Shown: positions 1 to 8,941 of the stretch, piece by piece | How positions within the stretch are numbered: the first letter of the stretch is position 1 | Layout of the letters: each line of letters begins with the position of its first letter | Origin: Bacteroidota bacterium | GTDB taxonomy: Bacteria; Bacteroidota; Bacteroidia; Palsa-965 | Reading direction: 5' to 3' | NCBI GenBank assembly: GCA_013289095.1 | Contig: JABDAO010000016.1 | Coordinates: forward strand, 1 to 38,806 | Length of the DNA stretch: 38,806 nucleotides | The notes under the pieces: model-generated | Databases searched by the model: none | The model's input: the letters and a program-made list of their open reading frames with translations, nothing else | Told to the model about the DNA's origin: nothing | Made by a program: the position numbers and the translations under genes

Positions 1-78
1 GAGAGAATCATCATACCCTTGGCGCAGCCTGTATGCTCCGTATGTTTTGTTTCTGTTTTCGAAAATCAGTTCGTTCAT
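1..78 (-). CDS. TonB-like energy transducer, N-terminal fragment
   Basis: An open minus-strand frame starts at an ATG at 78 and runs off the left edge, giving 26 codons. The peptide reads MNELIFENRNKTYGAY and continues RLRQGYDDSL. The pattern ENRNKxYGAYxLRxxYD is what I know from the cytoplasmic N-terminus of Bacteroidota TonB-family proteins, just before the single membrane helix. Such proteins couple the proton motive force to outer-membrane TonB-dependent receptors. Only the N-terminal tail is visible, so the helix, the proline-rich spacer and the C-terminal TonB domain cannot be checked. The assignment rests on this short motif alone. Confidence 0.55.
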   Translation of the reverse strand, partial: MNELIFENRNKTYGAYRLRQGYDDSL

Positions 79-458
79 CGAATTCCCTGAGTGGCCTGTA
101 GTTCCCATGTGTTTGTGTTTTAGGGTTTGATATCTGGATGATTGCCGGGGATGATTTCCATAAAAAGAAGTACGTTATTCAATCTGAATGCAGCAAAGCG
201 GGGATGCGGATGGTAAGCGAAACGGGGATGTAAGTAAAGCCTGAACTAAAACGAAGTATGGCTTTTGATCATGGGGATGGGGTTGATCCTGGAGGTATAA
301 CGGAGGAATTTTCAGGATATTGTGCAAAATAGAAAAAGTCGCAACGGAGGTAAGTCTGATTTTGGTAATTGGATGATATCCTCTTTGTCAATTGAATGGG
401 GATCCCTTACTTCTTCCTTTTTATTTTTCGTTTTATCTTCACGTGCTAGCGAATAATA
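79..458. other. Intergenic stretch with no recognised gene
   Basis: This stretch lies between the start of the TonB-like gene and the terminator of the next gene. I see no open frame with recognisable protein character on either strand and no RNA gene. It should contain the promoter of the minus-strand TonB-like gene, but no convincing promoter box was found. Confidence 0.4.
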
Positions 459-492
459 GAAAAAGAGGTGGTCGCATTTTGCGGCCACCTCT
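459..492 (-). terminator. Intrinsic terminator after the DUF2306-like gene
   Basis: Positions 464-475 and 481-492 form a 12-bp stem with one G-U pair (arm agaggtgg/ccacctct at its base) around a 5-nt loop. Read on the minus strand the stem is followed by a T-rich run (ttttt) at 463-459. It lies about 125 bases beyond the stop codon at 616. Confidence 0.7.
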
Positions 493-615
493 AAAAACCT
501 GAATGAGATGAAAAAAGGTAAACATCAACTGGTCATCCCTGACGAAGTTGTAATAAATAAGGAGAGGGAACGTGGTTTCACAAGGAAGAGCCGGACTGGC
601 AGTATTTGTAGGCGT

Positions 616-1287
616 TTATTTTGGCTGCCTTATGCTGTAGCGCCTCACCCAAAAGAACACAAACGGCAGACAGAGTATATAGGCAATGATCCAAAAAATC
701 CATTTCAAATCCCTGGCGGCGAAAAAATCTAAATCGCCTATGCCCCGTAAAATGACTCCGGTAAGGAGGGCAATAAAAGAAATCAGCATCTTTTCTATGT
801 GACGGGGAAGCCAGAGCCTCTTCCGGTCTGTTTTTTGAATGAAATACCGCATGTCGGAAATGAGGGTATAGGCAATCAGGAATATATAAAAGAAACGGAC
901 ACAGACCCACCCAAAATCTGATCCGAACAAGCCGTTATAGATCCGAAGTCCGTCGGAGAGCAGCAATACTCCACTGCCTCCTAAAACAACCAGCATCAGC
1001 CAGTCAACCCATCCGGGCGGCGCACCTTTGTACCTCACGGCCTTGAAACCCGTGATGCAGAGGTACAGGTTAACGATCGTAACCCCAAGCAACAAGGCTT
1101 TGTATTTCAGAAAAAGCATGAAGAACCCCGTCAGGCCGGCAGCCAGGAACGTAACAAAATAGAGCATCCCGGCTTTGCGATGTGTCTTGTTTCCCTTAGG
1201 CTGGGTAACAAGGGCGATACTTCCTGCCGCAAAAGCAATCAGAGTGAGCGCTACATGTATGTATACTGAAAGTTTATAGGGCTCCAT
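616..1287 (-). CDS. DUF2306-like multi-pass membrane protein
   Basis: A 223-residue protein with about seven hydrophobic segments. The first helix carries a histidine (YIHVALT), and a HRKAGMLYF segment follows at about residue 36. This helix plus HRxxGxxY arrangement is typical of DUF2306-type membrane proteins, whose function is unknown. Later segments include VDWLMLVVLGGSGVLLL and WIFWIIAYILCLPFVFFW, and the C-terminus is basic. The ATG start at 1287 gives a complete first helix. The gene stands alone, with a terminator downstream at 459-492. No catalytic role can be read from the sequence. Confidence 0.6.
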   Translation of the reverse strand: MEPYKLSVYIHVALTLIAFAAGSIALVTQPKGNKTHRKAGMLYFVTFLAAGLTGFFMLFLKYKALLLGVTIVNLYLCITGFKAVRYKGAPPGWVDWLMLVVLGGSGVLLLSDGLRIYNGLFGSDFGWVCVRFFYIFLIAYTLISDMRYFIQKTDRKRLWLPRHIEKMLISFIALLTGVILRGIGDLDFFAARDLKWIFWIIAYILCLPFVFFWVRRYSIRQPK

Positions 1288-1374
1288 AAGCCTCGAAATT
1301 AGGAAGTCCGTATGTTCAAGATCCGGCTCCGGATTTTTTTAGGTTCTTTCGCTGCATGGTTGAGGTTTTATTCC

Positions 1375-1971
1375 TCATCCCTTTCTGCGGATCACATAAT
1401 TGAAAAGCGGGGTTTCCATGTCAACATGGTCTACTGAACCGTGGGAGTAATGAAAGGTGTTTTTGTTTTTTTCTACTTCCAGACAGTAGGTTGATGGCTT
1501 GAGGATACGGATCGGGCAGATAAGCCCGTAGTTTTCAGCAAAAATTTTTTCCTTTCCTGTGGGTTCTTCAAAATACATTTTCACCACACTAAAATCAAGG
1601 CTTTCGGCCAGGATCCCCGCTTTGTGGTACTTGTAGGTGGAGCAATCAAAATCATAATGATCTTTGTTCCACATCACCGTGGAGTTATAGATTTCTTTGT
1701 TGATCACCGAATGGATATCGGCTTTAACGAGTTTCTCCCCCTTATAGATACAGGTAATCAGGTGCGAGATATGCACCCTTACAAGCATCCAGGCATCCAC
1801 CTCGCTGCGGAAAATATAGATAGTGAGACTGTCTTTCACCACTTTTTCGACCACCATATTGCCGACTTTTACATTGGCAATATCAATATCGAACACCCTT
1901 GTTTCAGCCTGTAGAAAAGCAGCAGAAAAAAGAAAACAAAGGAGGATTAAACCGGTACGGGTTACGGACAT
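1375..1971 (-). CDS. Exported DUF6134-like protein
   Basis: A 198-residue protein beginning with a clear signal peptide (hydrophobic core LILLCFLFSAAFLQA, cleavage likely after QAE). The mature part is rich in beta-strand patterns, starting FDIDIANVKVGNM, with a YKYHKAGIL segment in the middle and a basic C-terminus. This fits DUF6134, a periplasmic or outer-membrane family of unknown function common in Bacteroidota. No lipobox cysteine is present. The ATG at 1971 is directly before the signal sequence. It is separated by 269 bases from mscS upstream on the same strand, so it probably has its own transcript. Confidence 0.55.
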   Translation of the reverse strand: MSVTRTGLILLCFLFSAAFLQAETRVFDIDIANVKVGNMVVEKVVKDSLTIYIFRSEVDAWMLVRVHISHLITCIYKGEKLVKADIHSVINKEIYNSTVMWNKDHYDFDCSTYKYHKAGILAESLDFSVVKMYFEEPTGKEKIFAENYGLICPIRILKPSTYCLEVEKNKNTFHYSHGSVDHVDMETPLFNYVIRRKG

Positions 1972-2240
1972 AGCAAGTGGGTACTAGAATTTATAACAGT
2001 GATGTACTATGGATAGGAAGTGTCTGAGGGTTCGATAAATTAAAGATAGGAAGAAAGATCTGTTGTTCCTAGCAATGTGGGAATTATACTTGATGGAGGG
2101 CTTGCTGAATGGGTTCGAAGCTCCGGAAGATACAGTCAAGTCAAGACCTCTGATCTCTGACGGTCGCACCGTGAGCTTGGGTGCAGGCTGTAAGCTGTTT
2201 TGGAAGAGAAGAAGAGGAGGATGGTATTCTGATGGCAATC

Positions 2241-3335
2241 TCAGATTGCTGCTAACGACGAAAACCGCGTTCCGTTGGCCTGAACAACATCCATGATGCC
2301 AAAATTAATTTCTTCGAGGATACGCAGATGCGTATCGTAGTTGGGGGTATCTACATAATACTGAACCAGGATATTGATCGAGCCTGAACCGAATTCAAAG
2401 AGCCTTACTTCCTGGCTTGTTTGCAAAATAGCGATGTCGCGCGAGAGCAAGGCGCTGATGCCTTTCAGGATGCTTTTGATCTGGTCGGGGGTGGTTGAAT
2501 AAACGAGCCCGATGTTGAATTTGACCCTGCGCTGATGACGCTGGCTGAGGTTATCCAGCTCGGCATCGACCATTTTTTTATTGGGGATGGTGACCAGCGA
2601 GTTTTCGAACGTACGGATACGCGTGCTCCTGAAACCGATGCTTTCAATGGTACCTTCCACAGGCCCTGCTTTTACAATATCGTTCACCAGGAATGGTTTG
2701 TCGAGAAAAATCGTGAATGATCCCAGCAGGTTCTCAATGCTTTCTTTGGCTGCCAGCGCAACAGCCAATCCACCAATTCCAAGACCTGCTATGAGCGACG
2801 CCACATTGATGTGGAACACCGAGCCCAGGATTGTAAAAATGCTCAGGACCAGGATCACTACTTTGAGACATTCTTTAAAAAAGGGGATCAGCTGATCGTC
2901 GGATTTTGCATCCGTCTGTTTGGTGCGGTGACGAAGCACCAAACCAAAATAGTCAACCATACGAAGCAGGACGAAGGTGCCCGCGGCGGTACACAAACCC
3001 GTGAAGCCCCGGCTGAAGATCATCCTGAGCCCGAACTTATCATCTGGAGCCAGGTGCCATTCGGTGGGGAATGTGAGCCTGTCGAACCCAAAATAAATGG
3101 CGGTCAGTATGATGATATAGCCCACCGGCTTTTTTAGGAGCAGAAAGAGTTTGGAGTAACCAATGCTCTCGCCAGCGTGTCTTTTCAAAAAACGAAAGAG
3201 TAGGTGTACGCATGCCTTGGTAAGCAGACGTCGGAACAGAATGCCGGTGAGCATGATGCCCACGCACCAGCAAAGCTCTGCTATGGTATCCTGTCCATAA
3301 TCGCCATAGAGTGGGTGCTGAAAAAAATCCTTCAT
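2241..3335 (-). CDS. MscS-family small-conductance mechanosensitive channel
   Basis: A 364-residue inner-membrane channel that would open under membrane tension to release solutes during hypo-osmotic shock. Four to five hydrophobic segments precede the pore-lining helix, which is the glycine/alanine-rich stretch SLIAGLGIGGLAVALAAKES followed by IENLLGSFTIFLDKPF. A beta domain (VNDIVKAGPVEGTIESIGFR, STRIRTFENSLVTIPN) and a mixed alpha/beta cytosolic domain follow. The length fits medium-size MscS proteins. The ATG at 3335 lies only three bases past the stop of the dehydrogenase gene, so the two are almost certainly cotranscribed. No functional link between them is obvious. Confidence 0.9.
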   Translation of the reverse strand: MKDFFQHPLYGDYGQDTIAELCWCVGIMLTGILFRRLLTKACVHLLFRFLKRHAGESIGYSKLFLLLKKPVGYIIILTAIYFGFDRLTFPTEWHLAPDDKFGLRMIFSRGFTGLCTAAGTFVLLRMVDYFGLVLRHRTKQTDAKSDDQLIPFFKECLKVVILVLSIFTILGSVFHINVASLIAGLGIGGLAVALAAKESIENLLGSFTIFLDKPFLVNDIVKAGPVEGTIESIGFRSTRIRTFENSLVTIPNKKMVDAELDNLSQRHQRRVKFNIGLVYSTTPDQIKSILKGISALLSRDIAILQTSQEVRLFEFGSGSINILVQYYVDTPNYDTHLRILEEINFGIMDVVQANGTRFSSLAAI

Positions 3336-3338
3336 GGA

Positions 3339-4565
3339 TCAGATCAATTGATTGAGCGCAATTTCAAAGCCGGTCTTGGCAAGGTTCTTCCCGGTTTTGT
3401 TGAGTGCATGGGTCTTAACCTGGGCATTGAAGATGGTGGTTGATACATCACCAAAAATGCCTTTGTCGGAAAAATCGATATTGTCCTGCATCAGATAGGC
3501 AAAGACACGGGCCATGCCACAGTTTGAGATAAAGTCGGGGATCACACTAAGACCTGCATCGGCCATTTCGCCGGTAGGCCCGAAAAATATTTCGGGATCT
3601 GCAAAAGGTACATTGGCCCCGCAGGCGATGACTTCGCATCCGGCTGACAAGAGTCTTTTGATCTGGGCCGCGGTTACCAATCGGGAAGATGCTGCCGGTA
3701 TGAAAATCTCGGCAGGCACATCCCAGATCTGTTCGTTGATTTCAGAAAAAGAAAGAAGATCAGGAGCGATGAGTTGGTTTGCCTTTCTGTTCAGAAAGAG
3801 AGCCCTGACCTCCTCGAACGAATATCCCTGGGTATTGATTACTCCGCCGTTGCGGTCGATGACACCAACGAGCTTTACACCCATCTGGGCAAGATAATAA
3901 CCAGCTGCCGCTGCCACATTGCCCCAGCCTTGTATGATGGCCCGTTTACCGGCATACGCTTTTCCGTAAAGCGTGTAATGGTGTTTCACCGATTCAGCAA
4001 CGCCGTATCCTGTTATCATGTCGGCGACTAGATAATTTATACCGGGAGCAGGGGAGAAGGCCGGATCCTCCACGATCTTTGACACCCCTTTTTGGAGTTG
4101 TTCTATCTTTTTTAATTTATCATCCTTCCCGGGGTTGAAATGACCGGTCAGGACACCTTCCTGGGGATGGAGTATCCCAAATGATTTGGTGATTGGTATC
4201 ACCTCGTGTATTTCGTCGATATTCAGATCTCCGCCTGTTCCATAATAATGCTTGATAAGAGGAGAAACAGCACGAAACCAGCGTTTCAGTACGCCTTCTT
4301 TACGCGGATCGGAAGGATCGAAATTGATGCCCGATTTTGCGCCTCCGATAGGCGGCCCCGAAACCGTAAACTTTACTTCCATTGTCTTGGCAAGCGACTC
4401 CACTTCTCGCTTATCCAATCCTTTCCGCATCCGTGTACCGCCTCCTGCAGCGCCCCCACGCAAGGAATTAATGACAACCCAGCCCCGGGCATCCGTTTCG
4501 GTGTCTGTCCATTCGAACACGATTTCGGGAGCCTTGTTCTCGTACTTTTCTATCAGTTCCTTCAT
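3339..4565 (-). CDS. Glu/Leu/Phe/Val-type amino acid dehydrogenase
   Basis: A 408-residue enzyme of the family that oxidatively deaminates an amino acid with NAD(P)+. The N-terminal substrate domain has RGGAAGGGTRMRKG (residues 37-49), a substrate-binding-type lysine in MEVKFTVSG (about residue 65) and the catalytic-type lysine in GGAKSGI (about residue 77), then TGGDLNID. The Rossmann domain has QGWGNVAAAAG. Substrate specificity (glutamate versus branched-chain) cannot be decided. The frame opens further upstream at 4601, but the ATG at 4565 (MKELIEKYENKAPEIV) fits the family N-terminus better. The gene is first in a two-gene operon with mscS. Confidence 0.88.
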   Translation of the reverse strand: MKELIEKYENKAPEIVFEWTDTETDARGWVVINSLRGGAAGGGTRMRKGLDKREVESLAKTMEVKFTVSGPPIGGAKSGINFDPSDPRKEGVLKRWFRAVSPLIKHYYGTGGDLNIDEIHEVIPITKSFGILHPQEGVLTGHFNPGKDDKLKKIEQLQKGVSKIVEDPAFSPAPGINYLVADMITGYGVAESVKHHYTLYGKAYAGKRAIIQGWGNVAAAAGYYLAQMGVKLVGVIDRNGGVINTQGYSFEEVRALFLNRKANQLIAPDLLSFSEINEQIWDVPAEIFIPAASSRLVTAAQIKRLLSAGCEVIACGANVPFADPEIFFGPTGEMADAGLSVIPDFISNCGMARVFAYLMQDNIDFSDKGIFGDVSTTIFNAQVKTHALNKTGKNLAKTGFEIALNQLI

Positions 4566-4706
4566 GCTAAAAGCAAGATTTTGACAAAAGTAAGAAAACA
4601 ATGTTCCGTCTGCCGGGAAAGAGAAGGTTTATCCGATTGCATTTTTTTTACAAAAAAGTTGTATAATTGTGGAATCAAATGAGCAATAATCAACAAAAGC
4701 TTTTTA

Positions 4707-4714
4707 TACCTTTG
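4707..4714 (+). promoter_or_regulatory. Candidate Bacteroidota -7 box before the charged protein gene
   Basis: TACCTTTG matches the Bacteroidota -7 consensus TAnnTTTG and lies 23 bases before the ATG at 4738. No clear -33 TTTG box is present at the usual distance. Confidence 0.4.
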
Positions 4715-4737
4715 TATAAACCTAGAAGTTTATAGCA

Positions 4738-5067
4738 ATGAAAAAAACTGCTAAGACACCTAAGAAGGAAGTTAAGATCAAGAAGCCCAAAGCTTCTGAT
4801 GACGAGTTGAACAAAAAAAAGTCGAGTCTGAAACCCCTCAAGGCAAAAGAGAAAAAGGCCTGGAAGAGTGAGCTCGATGAAGAGGACCTGGAGGAAGGGG
4901 AAGAGGGGGAAGAAGGGGATGAAGCAGAGGTGGAAGAAGAAAAACCCGAAGTAGAAGAGTTTGGAGAATTCGAGGAAAAAGAACCGTCCAAATTCGATGA
5001 CTTCAGTCTCGGGTTGAACAACGATGACGATGATGAAGAAGAAGAATACTACGAAGATAATTTTTAA
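4738..5067 (+). CDS. Small low-complexity polyampholyte protein
   Basis: A 109-residue protein of unknown function with no predicted signal peptide or membrane segment. The first 40 residues are lysine-rich (MKKTAKTPKKEVKIKKPK) and the rest is very acidic, with runs such as EEDLEEGEEGEEGDE and a C-terminal NNDDDDEEEEYYEDNF. It looks intrinsically disordered and sharply split in charge. The gene seems real: it has a TAnnTTTG box 23 bases upstream, its own ATG and a strong terminator 27 bases after the stop. It may bind nucleic acid or basic proteins, but that is inference from charge only. Confidence 0.65.
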   Translation: MKKTAKTPKKEVKIKKPKASDDELNKKKSSLKPLKAKEKKAWKSELDEEDLEEGEEGEEGDEAEVEEEKPEVEEFGEFEEKEPSKFDDFSLGLNNDDDDEEEEYYEDNF

Positions 5068-5093
5068 GTAGGACAATGCAGTTCCTCTTGTTG

Positions 5094-5126
5094 ATCCCCG
5101 TGTACTGCACGGGGATTTTTATTTTC
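5094..5126 (+). terminator. Intrinsic terminator between convergent genes
   Basis: A 9-bp perfect stem (atccccgtg at 5094-5102 with cacggggat at 5108-5116) encloses a 5-nt loop and is followed by tttttatttt. It terminates the plus-strand charged-protein gene. Its T-run overlaps the anmK stop codon at 5119-5121. Confidence 0.85.
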
Positions 5127-6192
5127 GGGATGCGTTCATTCCAAGATAGATGCTTCCACCAACCGAATCGCGACAGGCCCCTGTTACCGACATCAGACAA
5201 TTCACCTCTGCCCGTAAACGTCGTAAGCCCAGAAAAGCAAAGATCAGCGCTTCTTTAAACTGTATGAGCATATCATCGGGAACTATAAATTCGGCATTGC
5301 TGTTTTCTTTTATTTTCTCGAGCAGGAAACAATTGTAAACCCCGCCTCCGGTGATCAATACCCTTGAAGAGGGGGTTTGAATACAGGACCCGATCTGCAT
5401 CGAAATGTGTGCAACATAGGTGTTCAGTTTATCAATCACAGGCAATGTGCTTTTTGAAAGTATCGGTAAGACATTCTTTTCTACCCATTCTTTTCCGAGC
5501 GATTTGGGCCCCGGCTGATGAAAAAACGGTACAGCATTCAGCTTTTTAAGAAGCGCCTGATCTGTTTTTCCGGCACTTGACAGACTTCCATTGCGGTCGT
5601 ATGGCTTGTTCACTTCCTGACTGAGTGCATTCAGTACGATATTTGCGGGACAGATATCAAAGGCCTGCCTGATACCCTGTTGGTTGAATGAAAGATTTGC
5701 AAACCCTCCGAGGTTCAGACAATAATCGTATTCTCCGAACAAGAGTTCATCGCCAATCGGTACCAGGGGGGCTCCTTGCCCTCCGAGGGCAACATCCATG
5801 CTTCTGAAATCGCAAACAGTGGTTATGCCGGTGGCTGCTGCAATAGCCGCCCCGGATCCGATCTGAAGGGTGAATCCTTTGGAGGGTTGATGAAAAACGG
5901 TATGCCCATGCGAAGAAATCAGATCTGGGTTTAGACGGTGTTTTTTGATAAAGCGGCATATCTGTGTACCGCTCCAGCGCCCATACCAGGTATCAAGTGC
6001 GGTGAGCTCCAGGGCAGTCAGTTCACCGGACGTTTCCAGACGTTTGACGAGCGACCTGGTATACCCAATCGTTTCGGCAGCAACGATCTGGTAACTCCAG
6101 CGCTTGCGGGTGAGTATAAACTCAATACAAGCCATGTCTAACCCATCCAGGGATGTACCCGACATGAGACCGATAATCGTACACTTTTTCAT
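5119..6192 (-). CDS. anmK: Anhydro-N-acetylmuramic acid kinase
   Basis: A 357-residue cytoplasmic kinase of cell-wall recycling that opens and phosphorylates 1,6-anhydro-MurNAc to MurNAc-6-phosphate. Diagnostic segments are the N-terminal GLMSGTSLDGLDMA, SSHGHTVFHQP, the CDFRSMDVALGGQGAPLVP region, LNLGGFANLSF and ITGGGVYN near the C-terminus, which match the sugar-kinase/ASKHA fold. Length is close to the family norm. A GTG at 6204 would add four residues, but the ATG at 6192 (MKKCTIIGLMSG) places the first strand as in known AnmK proteins. It is convergent with the charged-protein gene and stands alone. Confidence 0.93.
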   Translation of the reverse strand: MKKCTIIGLMSGTSLDGLDMACIEFILTRKRWSYQIVAAETIGYTRSLVKRLETSGELTALELTALDTWYGRWSGTQICRFIKKHRLNPDLISSHGHTVFHQPSKGFTLQIGSGAAIAAATGITTVCDFRSMDVALGGQGAPLVPIGDELLFGEYDYCLNLGGFANLSFNQQGIRQAFDICPANIVLNALSQEVNKPYDRNGSLSSAGKTDQALLKKLNAVPFFHQPGPKSLGKEWVEKNVLPILSKSTLPVIDKLNTYVAHISMQIGSCIQTPSSRVLITGGGVYNCFLLEKIKENSNAEFIVPDDMLIQFKEALIFAFLGLRRLRAEVNCLMSVTGACRDSVGGSIYLGMNASRK

Positions 6193-6342
6193 CTCTCGAC
6201 TCACTTTGTTAATGCAAGATTAAACAATTGTATTCTCACGAACTAACCTCATCCTAACAGATGCTCCCGGCTTTTTATCAACAAGGGATTAGACATTGGC
6301 TTTTCGGGTGAAAATCAGCTTTTCAGCACGTGTTTTAAACTG

Positions 6343-6350
6343 TATATTTG
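6343..6350 (+). promoter_or_regulatory. Candidate -7 box before the acyl-CoA dehydrogenase gene
   Basis: TATATTTG fits TAnnTTTG and lies 27 bases before the chosen ATG at 6378. A TTTTC stretch at 6320-6324 could act as a weak -33 element. Its position also argues against the upstream TTG at 6348 as the translation start, because that codon overlaps the box. Confidence 0.45.
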
Positions 6351-6377
6351 CCCAAGATAAACCTAGACCTACCTCGC

Positions 6378-7517
6378 ATGGAATTCAAATTGACCGAAGA
6401 GCACCTGATGATCCAAAAAGCAGCCAGGGATTTTGCACAGGAAGTATTGAAACCCGGTGTCATCGAACGCGATGAACACCAGACATTCCCAAAAGAAGAA
6501 ATAAAGAAACTTGGAGAACTCGGTTTCCTGGGTATGATGGTTGACCCTAAATACGGAGGAGGAGGAATGGATGCCATTTCCTATGTACTTGCAATGGAAG
6601 AAATTTCGAAAGTAGATTCATCGGTATCTGTCTGTATGTCGGTCAATAATTCGCTGGTCTGCTGGGGGCTGGAGGAATTCGGTACCGAAGAACAAAAACA
6701 AAAATACCTCATACCCCTTGCCAAAGGCGAAATCATCGGAGCGTTCTGTCTCTCAGAACCCGAAGCGGGGTCGGACGCCACCTCCCAACGAACTACCGCC
6801 ATTGATCAAGGCGATCATTACCTGGTAAACGGAACAAAGAACTGGATCACCAACGGAAACAGCGCCACTGTTTACCTGGTTATTTGTCAGACACATGTAG
6901 AGAAAGGTCACAAAGGCATCAATGCCCTGATCCTTGAAAAAGGGATGCCTGGTTTTATTGTCGGAAAAAAAGAAAACAAATTGGGCATACGCGGGTCGGA
7001 TACACATTCGCTTATGTTTACCGATGTAAAAGTTCCCAAGGCCAACCGTATTGGCGACGATGGTTTTGGTTTCAAGTTTGCGATGAAGACCCTGAGCGGG
7101 GGCCGTATCGGCATCGCTTCACAGGCATTGGGTATTGCCTCAGGGGCTTATGAACTGGCCCTCGCCTATTCAAAAGAACGTAAAGCATTCGGCAAACCGA
7201 TCTGTCAGCACCAGGCCATTCAGTTTAAACTGGCCGACATGGCCACACAAATTGATGCTGCACGTTTACTTTGTCTCAAAGCAGCCTGGATGAAGGATCA
7301 GCACCTGGATTATACCGAATCGGGAGCCATGGCAAAAGTATTTGCCTCGAAGGTGGCCATGGATACTACCATCGAAGCCGTTCAGATACATGGAGGATAT
7401 GGTTATGTAAAAGAATATCACGTTGAACGCTTGATGCGGGATGCAAAAATTACCCAGATCTACGAAGGAACCACCGAGGTGCAGAAGATTGTTATTTCCC
7501 GGAGTATCCTTTCCTAA
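6378..7517 (+). CDS. Acyl-CoA dehydrogenase, short-chain type
   Basis: A 379-residue FAD flavoprotein that introduces the alpha-beta double bond into acyl-CoA. It has the family N-terminal helix region (FKLTEEHLMIQKAARDFA), the FAD/substrate segment CLSEPEAGSDA, then TKNWITNG, and the C-terminal IQIHGGYGY-like motif (VQIHGGYGYVKEY). The probable catalytic glutamate is E363 in QIYEGTTEVQ, the position used by butyryl-CoA dehydrogenases. Residues 205-330 form the usual helical C-terminal domain (LGIRGSDTHS, GFKFAMKTLSGGRIGIASQA). The electron acceptor would be an electron-transfer flavoprotein, not encoded nearby. Short-chain preference is inferred from the glutamate position. Confidence 0.92.
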   Translation: MEFKLTEEHLMIQKAARDFAQEVLKPGVIERDEHQTFPKEEIKKLGELGFLGMMVDPKYGGGGMDAISYVLAMEEISKVDSSVSVCMSVNNSLVCWGLEEFGTEEQKQKYLIPLAKGEIIGAFCLSEPEAGSDATSQRTTAIDQGDHYLVNGTKNWITNGNSATVYLVICQTHVEKGHKGINALILEKGMPGFIVGKKENKLGIRGSDTHSLMFTDVKVPKANRIGDDGFGFKFAMKTLSGGRIGIASQALGIASGAYELALAYSKERKAFGKPICQHQAIQFKLADMATQIDAARLLCLKAAWMKDQHLDYTESGAMAKVFASKVAMDTTIEAVQIHGGYGYVKEYHVERLMRDAKITQIYEGTTEVQKIVISRSILS

Positions 7518-7574
7518 CCAACATACATTCCCGATGACCTCGTCAGGTGATAACCTGTTGAGGGAGGGAAAAAG

Positions 7575-7616
7575 AATGACCGTCGCTGTAAACTAGTTGA
7601 CGGTCATTTTGCTTTT
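7575..7616 (+). terminator. Intrinsic terminator of the acyl-CoA dehydrogenase gene
   Basis: A 10-bp perfect stem (aatgaccgtc at 7575-7584 with gacggtcatt at 7599-7608) has a 14-nt loop and is followed by ttgctttt. It sits between the convergent acyl-CoA dehydrogenase and murF genes. Confidence 0.75.
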
Positions 7617-7631
7617 GGGGTCGTACCTGTA

Positions 7632-8930
7632 TTAAAGGGCTCCTGCCAATCGTTCCAGTTTGATTCCTCTCGAGCCCTTGATCAATACGGTAGCCCCCCG
7701 GATCGGATTTTCTTGAATCCATTTTATTGCTTCTTCTGAATCGTTCACGAAAACGCCTTTAAATTCAGCGCTCAGTTTTCCAAACTCAGCTCCGACCAGG
7801 ATCACCAGTTTGTATTTCTTCTTAGCAATCAGGTATAGGATGGCACGGTGTTCTTCGGTGCTTTCGGGGCCCAGCTCCAGCATATCGCCCAGAATGGCCA
7901 CTTTGTTATCTGCTTTCAGGAGTGAAAAATTTTCGATGGCTGCTGTGAGGCTAGAGGGATTGGCATTGTATGCATCGAGGATGAGCGAGTTGTGTGTGGT
8001 CTTTACAAATTGCGAACGGTTGTTGGTCGGGATATAGCTTTCGATGGCTGCGTTAATGTCGGCGGTCGTGACTTTAAAATAAAGACCCACGCAGATTGCA
8101 GCCAGGATATTATCGAAATTGTATTGTCCGATAAGCTGTGTGTTGAGCGTTTGTTTTTTACCCGTTTCGCCTTTTTGCCAATTGATCGAAAGAAAAGGGC
8201 TTAGTGCGGTTACTTTACCGGTTACTTCCGAACCTGGTTTATTGCCATACAGGATCCGCTCGGCCCCGGAGGAGAGACCGAAGAGCAAATCATTTTCGGC
8301 CGCCACAAAAAATTTTCCTTTGTGAGCACGTATATGGTCATACAATTCGGTCTTTGCCTTGATCACCCCTTCGAAACTCCCAAAGCCTTCGAGATGGGCC
8401 TTTCCGATACTCGTAATTAAACCATAATCGGGGAGGGCCAGGGAAGAAAGGTGCTTGATCTCTCCCGGATGATTGGCGCCCATCTCAATGATGGCAATTT
8501 CATCGGCAGGTGTAATGGATAACAGTGTGAGCGGAACACCGATATGGTTATTGAGATTGCCCAGGGTTGCAAGTGTTTTATATTTACGGCTCAGCACCGC
8601 ATGCATGAGCTCCTTGGTAGTGGTCTTGCCGTTGCTACCGGTGATGCCTATGACCGGTATCTTCAGCTGTGTCCGGTGATGCAGGGCCAGTTGCTGCAGG
8701 GTTTTAAGCACATCTTTGGTAAGCAGGCAGCGCTCATCCGATTTGTAGACTGGCTCATCAATTACGGCAAAGGCCGCTCCCTGCTCCAGTGCTTTGGCGG
8801 CAAGCGCATTGGCGTTGAAGTTGGGCCCCTTCAAGGCAAAGAAAATTGAGCCCTTTGGGATGTTGCGGGTATCGGTGGTTACAAGGGGGTGCTTTAAAAA
8901 TAGTGCGTACAGCGCTTCTGTGGTGACCAT
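7632..8930 (-). CDS. murF: UDP-N-acetylmuramoyl-tripeptide-D-alanyl-D-alanine ligase
   Basis: A 432-residue cytoplasmic Mur ligase that adds D-Ala-D-Ala to the UDP-MurNAc tripeptide using ATP. The N-terminal domain holds TDTRNIPKGSIFFALKG. The central ATPase domain has the P-loop GITGSNGKTTTKE (about residues 95-107), then NNHIGVPLTLL, EMGANHPGEI and ITSIGKAHLEGFGS. The C-terminal domain has DAYNANPSS and ILGDMLELG, both typical of MurF. It follows gldJ on the same strand at 67 bases, with a hairpin between them; gldJ-murF adjacency is familiar in Bacteroidota. Confidence 0.96.
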   Translation of the reverse strand: MVTTEALYALFLKHPLVTTDTRNIPKGSIFFALKGPNFNANALAAKALEQGAAFAVIDEPVYKSDERCLLTKDVLKTLQQLALHHRTQLKIPVIGITGSNGKTTTKELMHAVLSRKYKTLATLGNLNNHIGVPLTLLSITPADEIAIIEMGANHPGEIKHLSSLALPDYGLITSIGKAHLEGFGSFEGVIKAKTELYDHIRAHKGKFFVAAENDLLFGLSSGAERILYGNKPGSEVTGKVTALSPFLSINWQKGETGKKQTLNTQLIGQYNFDNILAAICVGLYFKVTTADINAAIESYIPTNNRSQFVKTTHNSLILDAYNANPSSLTAAIENFSLLKADNKVAILGDMLELGPESTEEHRAILYLIAKKKYKLVILVGAEFGKLSAEFKGVFVNDSEEAIKWIQENPIRGATVLIKGSRGIKLERLAGAL

Positions 8931-8941
8931 ACTACAAATTT

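Noticed and set aside
508-732. 74-codon plus-strand frame as a small gene
   Set aside because: It overlaps the 3' end of the DUF2306-like gene on the opposite strand and has no recognisable character.
1321-1341. Hairpin atccgg/ccggat followed by seven T residues, as a terminator
   Set aside because: The stem has a two-base loop and the T-run is on the plus strand, where no gene ends nearby.
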